Under the pieces are notes generated by a model. The model was not told the origin of the DNA, made no database searches, and was given only the letters and a program-made list of their open reading frames with translations. A DNA stretch of 64,000 nt from Dyadobacter soli. GTDB lineage: Bacteria; Bacteroidota; Bacteroidia; Cytophagales; Spirosomataceae. This document shows positions 63,460-64,000 of the stretch, piece after piece (the first letter of the stretch is position 1; each line of letters opens with the position of its first letter). A program made the translations under genes and the position numbers. The DNA lies in assembly GCF_900101885.1 (NCBI RefSeq), contig NZ_FNAN01000008.1, positions 1 through 64,000 of the forward strand, written 5' to 3'.

Positions 63460-64000
63460 TTATATTTCGCTGGTTGCGGGAACTTCCACCACCTTGTCCG
63501 AATTGTGCATTTTCTCATCATCGAGCTCGCCTTCCCAACGGGCGATAACGGCCGTTGCAAGGCAGTTACCGGTCACATTCACCGACGTGCGGGCCATGTC
63601 CATCAGTTCGTCGATCCCCATGATCAGCAATACAGGCCATTCGGGCATTCCAAAGTTAGCGATCGCACCCAACAATATCACCAAAGTAGCCCGCGGGATA
63701 CCGGCCACGCCTTTGCTGGTGAGCATTAATAACAATACCATCGTAAACTGCTGCCCGATCGACATTTCGGTGCCGGTTGCCTGCGCTACGAACACGGTCG
63801 CGAGTGCGAGGTACAACGTGGAACCGTCGAGGTTGAAACTATAACCCGTTGGCATTACAAAAGATACGATCTGGCGTGGCACGCCGAATTTCTCCATTTT
63901 CTCCATCGCCTTGGGCAATGCGGATTCCGAACTGGTAGTCGCGAATGCGATGGAAACCGGCTCGAAAATGGCTTTCGCGAATTTGATCACCGGAATCCGG
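63460..64000 (-). CDS. Dicarboxylate/amino acid:cation symporter, SDF family (C-terminal part, cut by window edge)
   Basis: The frame is open to the right edge of the window; 180 C-terminal residues are visible. They include the re-entrant loop motif FATTSSESALPKAMEKMEKF, the TM7 ion site YSFNLDGSTLYLALATVFVA, the second hairpin LTSKGVAGIPRATLVILLGA and TM8 MARTSVNVTGNCLATAVIAR, matching GltP/DctA. It takes up C4-dicarboxylates or glutamate with Na+ or H+. The GTG at 63988 is internal, not a start. Confidence 0.93.
   Translation of the reverse strand, partial: RIPVIKFAKAIFEPVSIAFATTSSESALPKAMEKMEKFGVPRQIVSFVMPTGYSFNLDGSTLYLALATVFVAQATGTEMSIGQQFTMVLLLMLTSKGVAGIPRATLVILLGAIANFGMPEWPVLLIMGIDELMDMARTSVNVTGNCLATAVIARWEGELDDEKMHNSDKVVEVPATSEI

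Noticed and set aside
63988..63990. GTG as the start of the SDF symporter gene
   Set aside because: The frame continues upstream to the window edge and the N-terminal half of the transporter is missing, so the gene is cut by the window.

Overview
This 64 kb window is an ordinary chromosomal stretch of a Bacteroidota bacterium, most likely a Cytophagales/Spirosomataceae member close to Dyadobacter. The grounds are: moderate G+C (about half by eye); -7 promoter boxes of the form TAnnTTTG instead of E. coli-type -10 boxes; T9SS components (PorX, SprE/PorW) and T9SS C-terminal sorting domains; DUF4905, DUF2911 and PG_1098-type families; and an ATP synthase subunit a with a long N-terminal extension. 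No tRNA or rRNA gene and no CRISPR array was seen. The genus is inferred from the gene set, not from a search.

Layout. 1-704: part of an IS1182-family insertion element. 725-3971: two tandem secreted repeat proteins, each with a Peptidase_S74 domain and a T9SS tail. 4222-7051: a four-gene minus-strand run (TIGR02757, small membrane protein, LysM/double-psi protein, DUF4905). 7071-16876: housekeeping genes (kdsB, porX, ftsE, transaldolase-like, SRP RNA, TPR lipoprotein, birA, rsfS, ftsH, aldose epimerase). 16826-19699: a four-gene minus-strand cassette with its own promoter: PqqD-like RRE protein, lasso-peptide B2-type protease, HprK-like kinase and nucleotidyltransferase, but no lasso cyclase, precursor or exporter nearby. 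19710-22316: a lysine-degradation-type pair. 22429-31182: HI0933-type flavoprotein, uvrC, glycerate kinase, class A PBP, sprE. 31346-34587: the Fo half of an ATP synthase operon that stops after atpH at a strong terminator. 34647-46023: a long minus-strand run (TIM barrel and esterase, clpC, WbqC-like, tsaC-type, glycosyltransferase, YihY, thioesterase, mltG, Ldh-type dehydrogenase). 46105-64000: mixed genes (DUF502, aroA, glutamate-synthase-like, T9SS subtilase, Nudix, DUF2911, TRIC channel, thyA, OsmC, PCD, rsmI, DUF4105, IMPase, YfiT/BstA, FeoB-associated peptide, acs, THUMP-like methyltransferase, ArsC/Spx-like, partial SDF symporter). No gene-free gap exceeds 300 bp.

Two themes connect the genes. 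First, type IX secretion: a regulator (PorX), a periplasmic lipoprotein component (SprE/PorW) and three putative cargos (two S74 repeat proteins, one subtilase) all lie here. Second, the RiPP-like cassette at 16.8-19.7 kb carries the accessory half of a paeninodin-type lasso cluster as a self-contained unit. It is the best candidate in the window for an undescribed system. All functional calls come from reading motifs; no database search was run.
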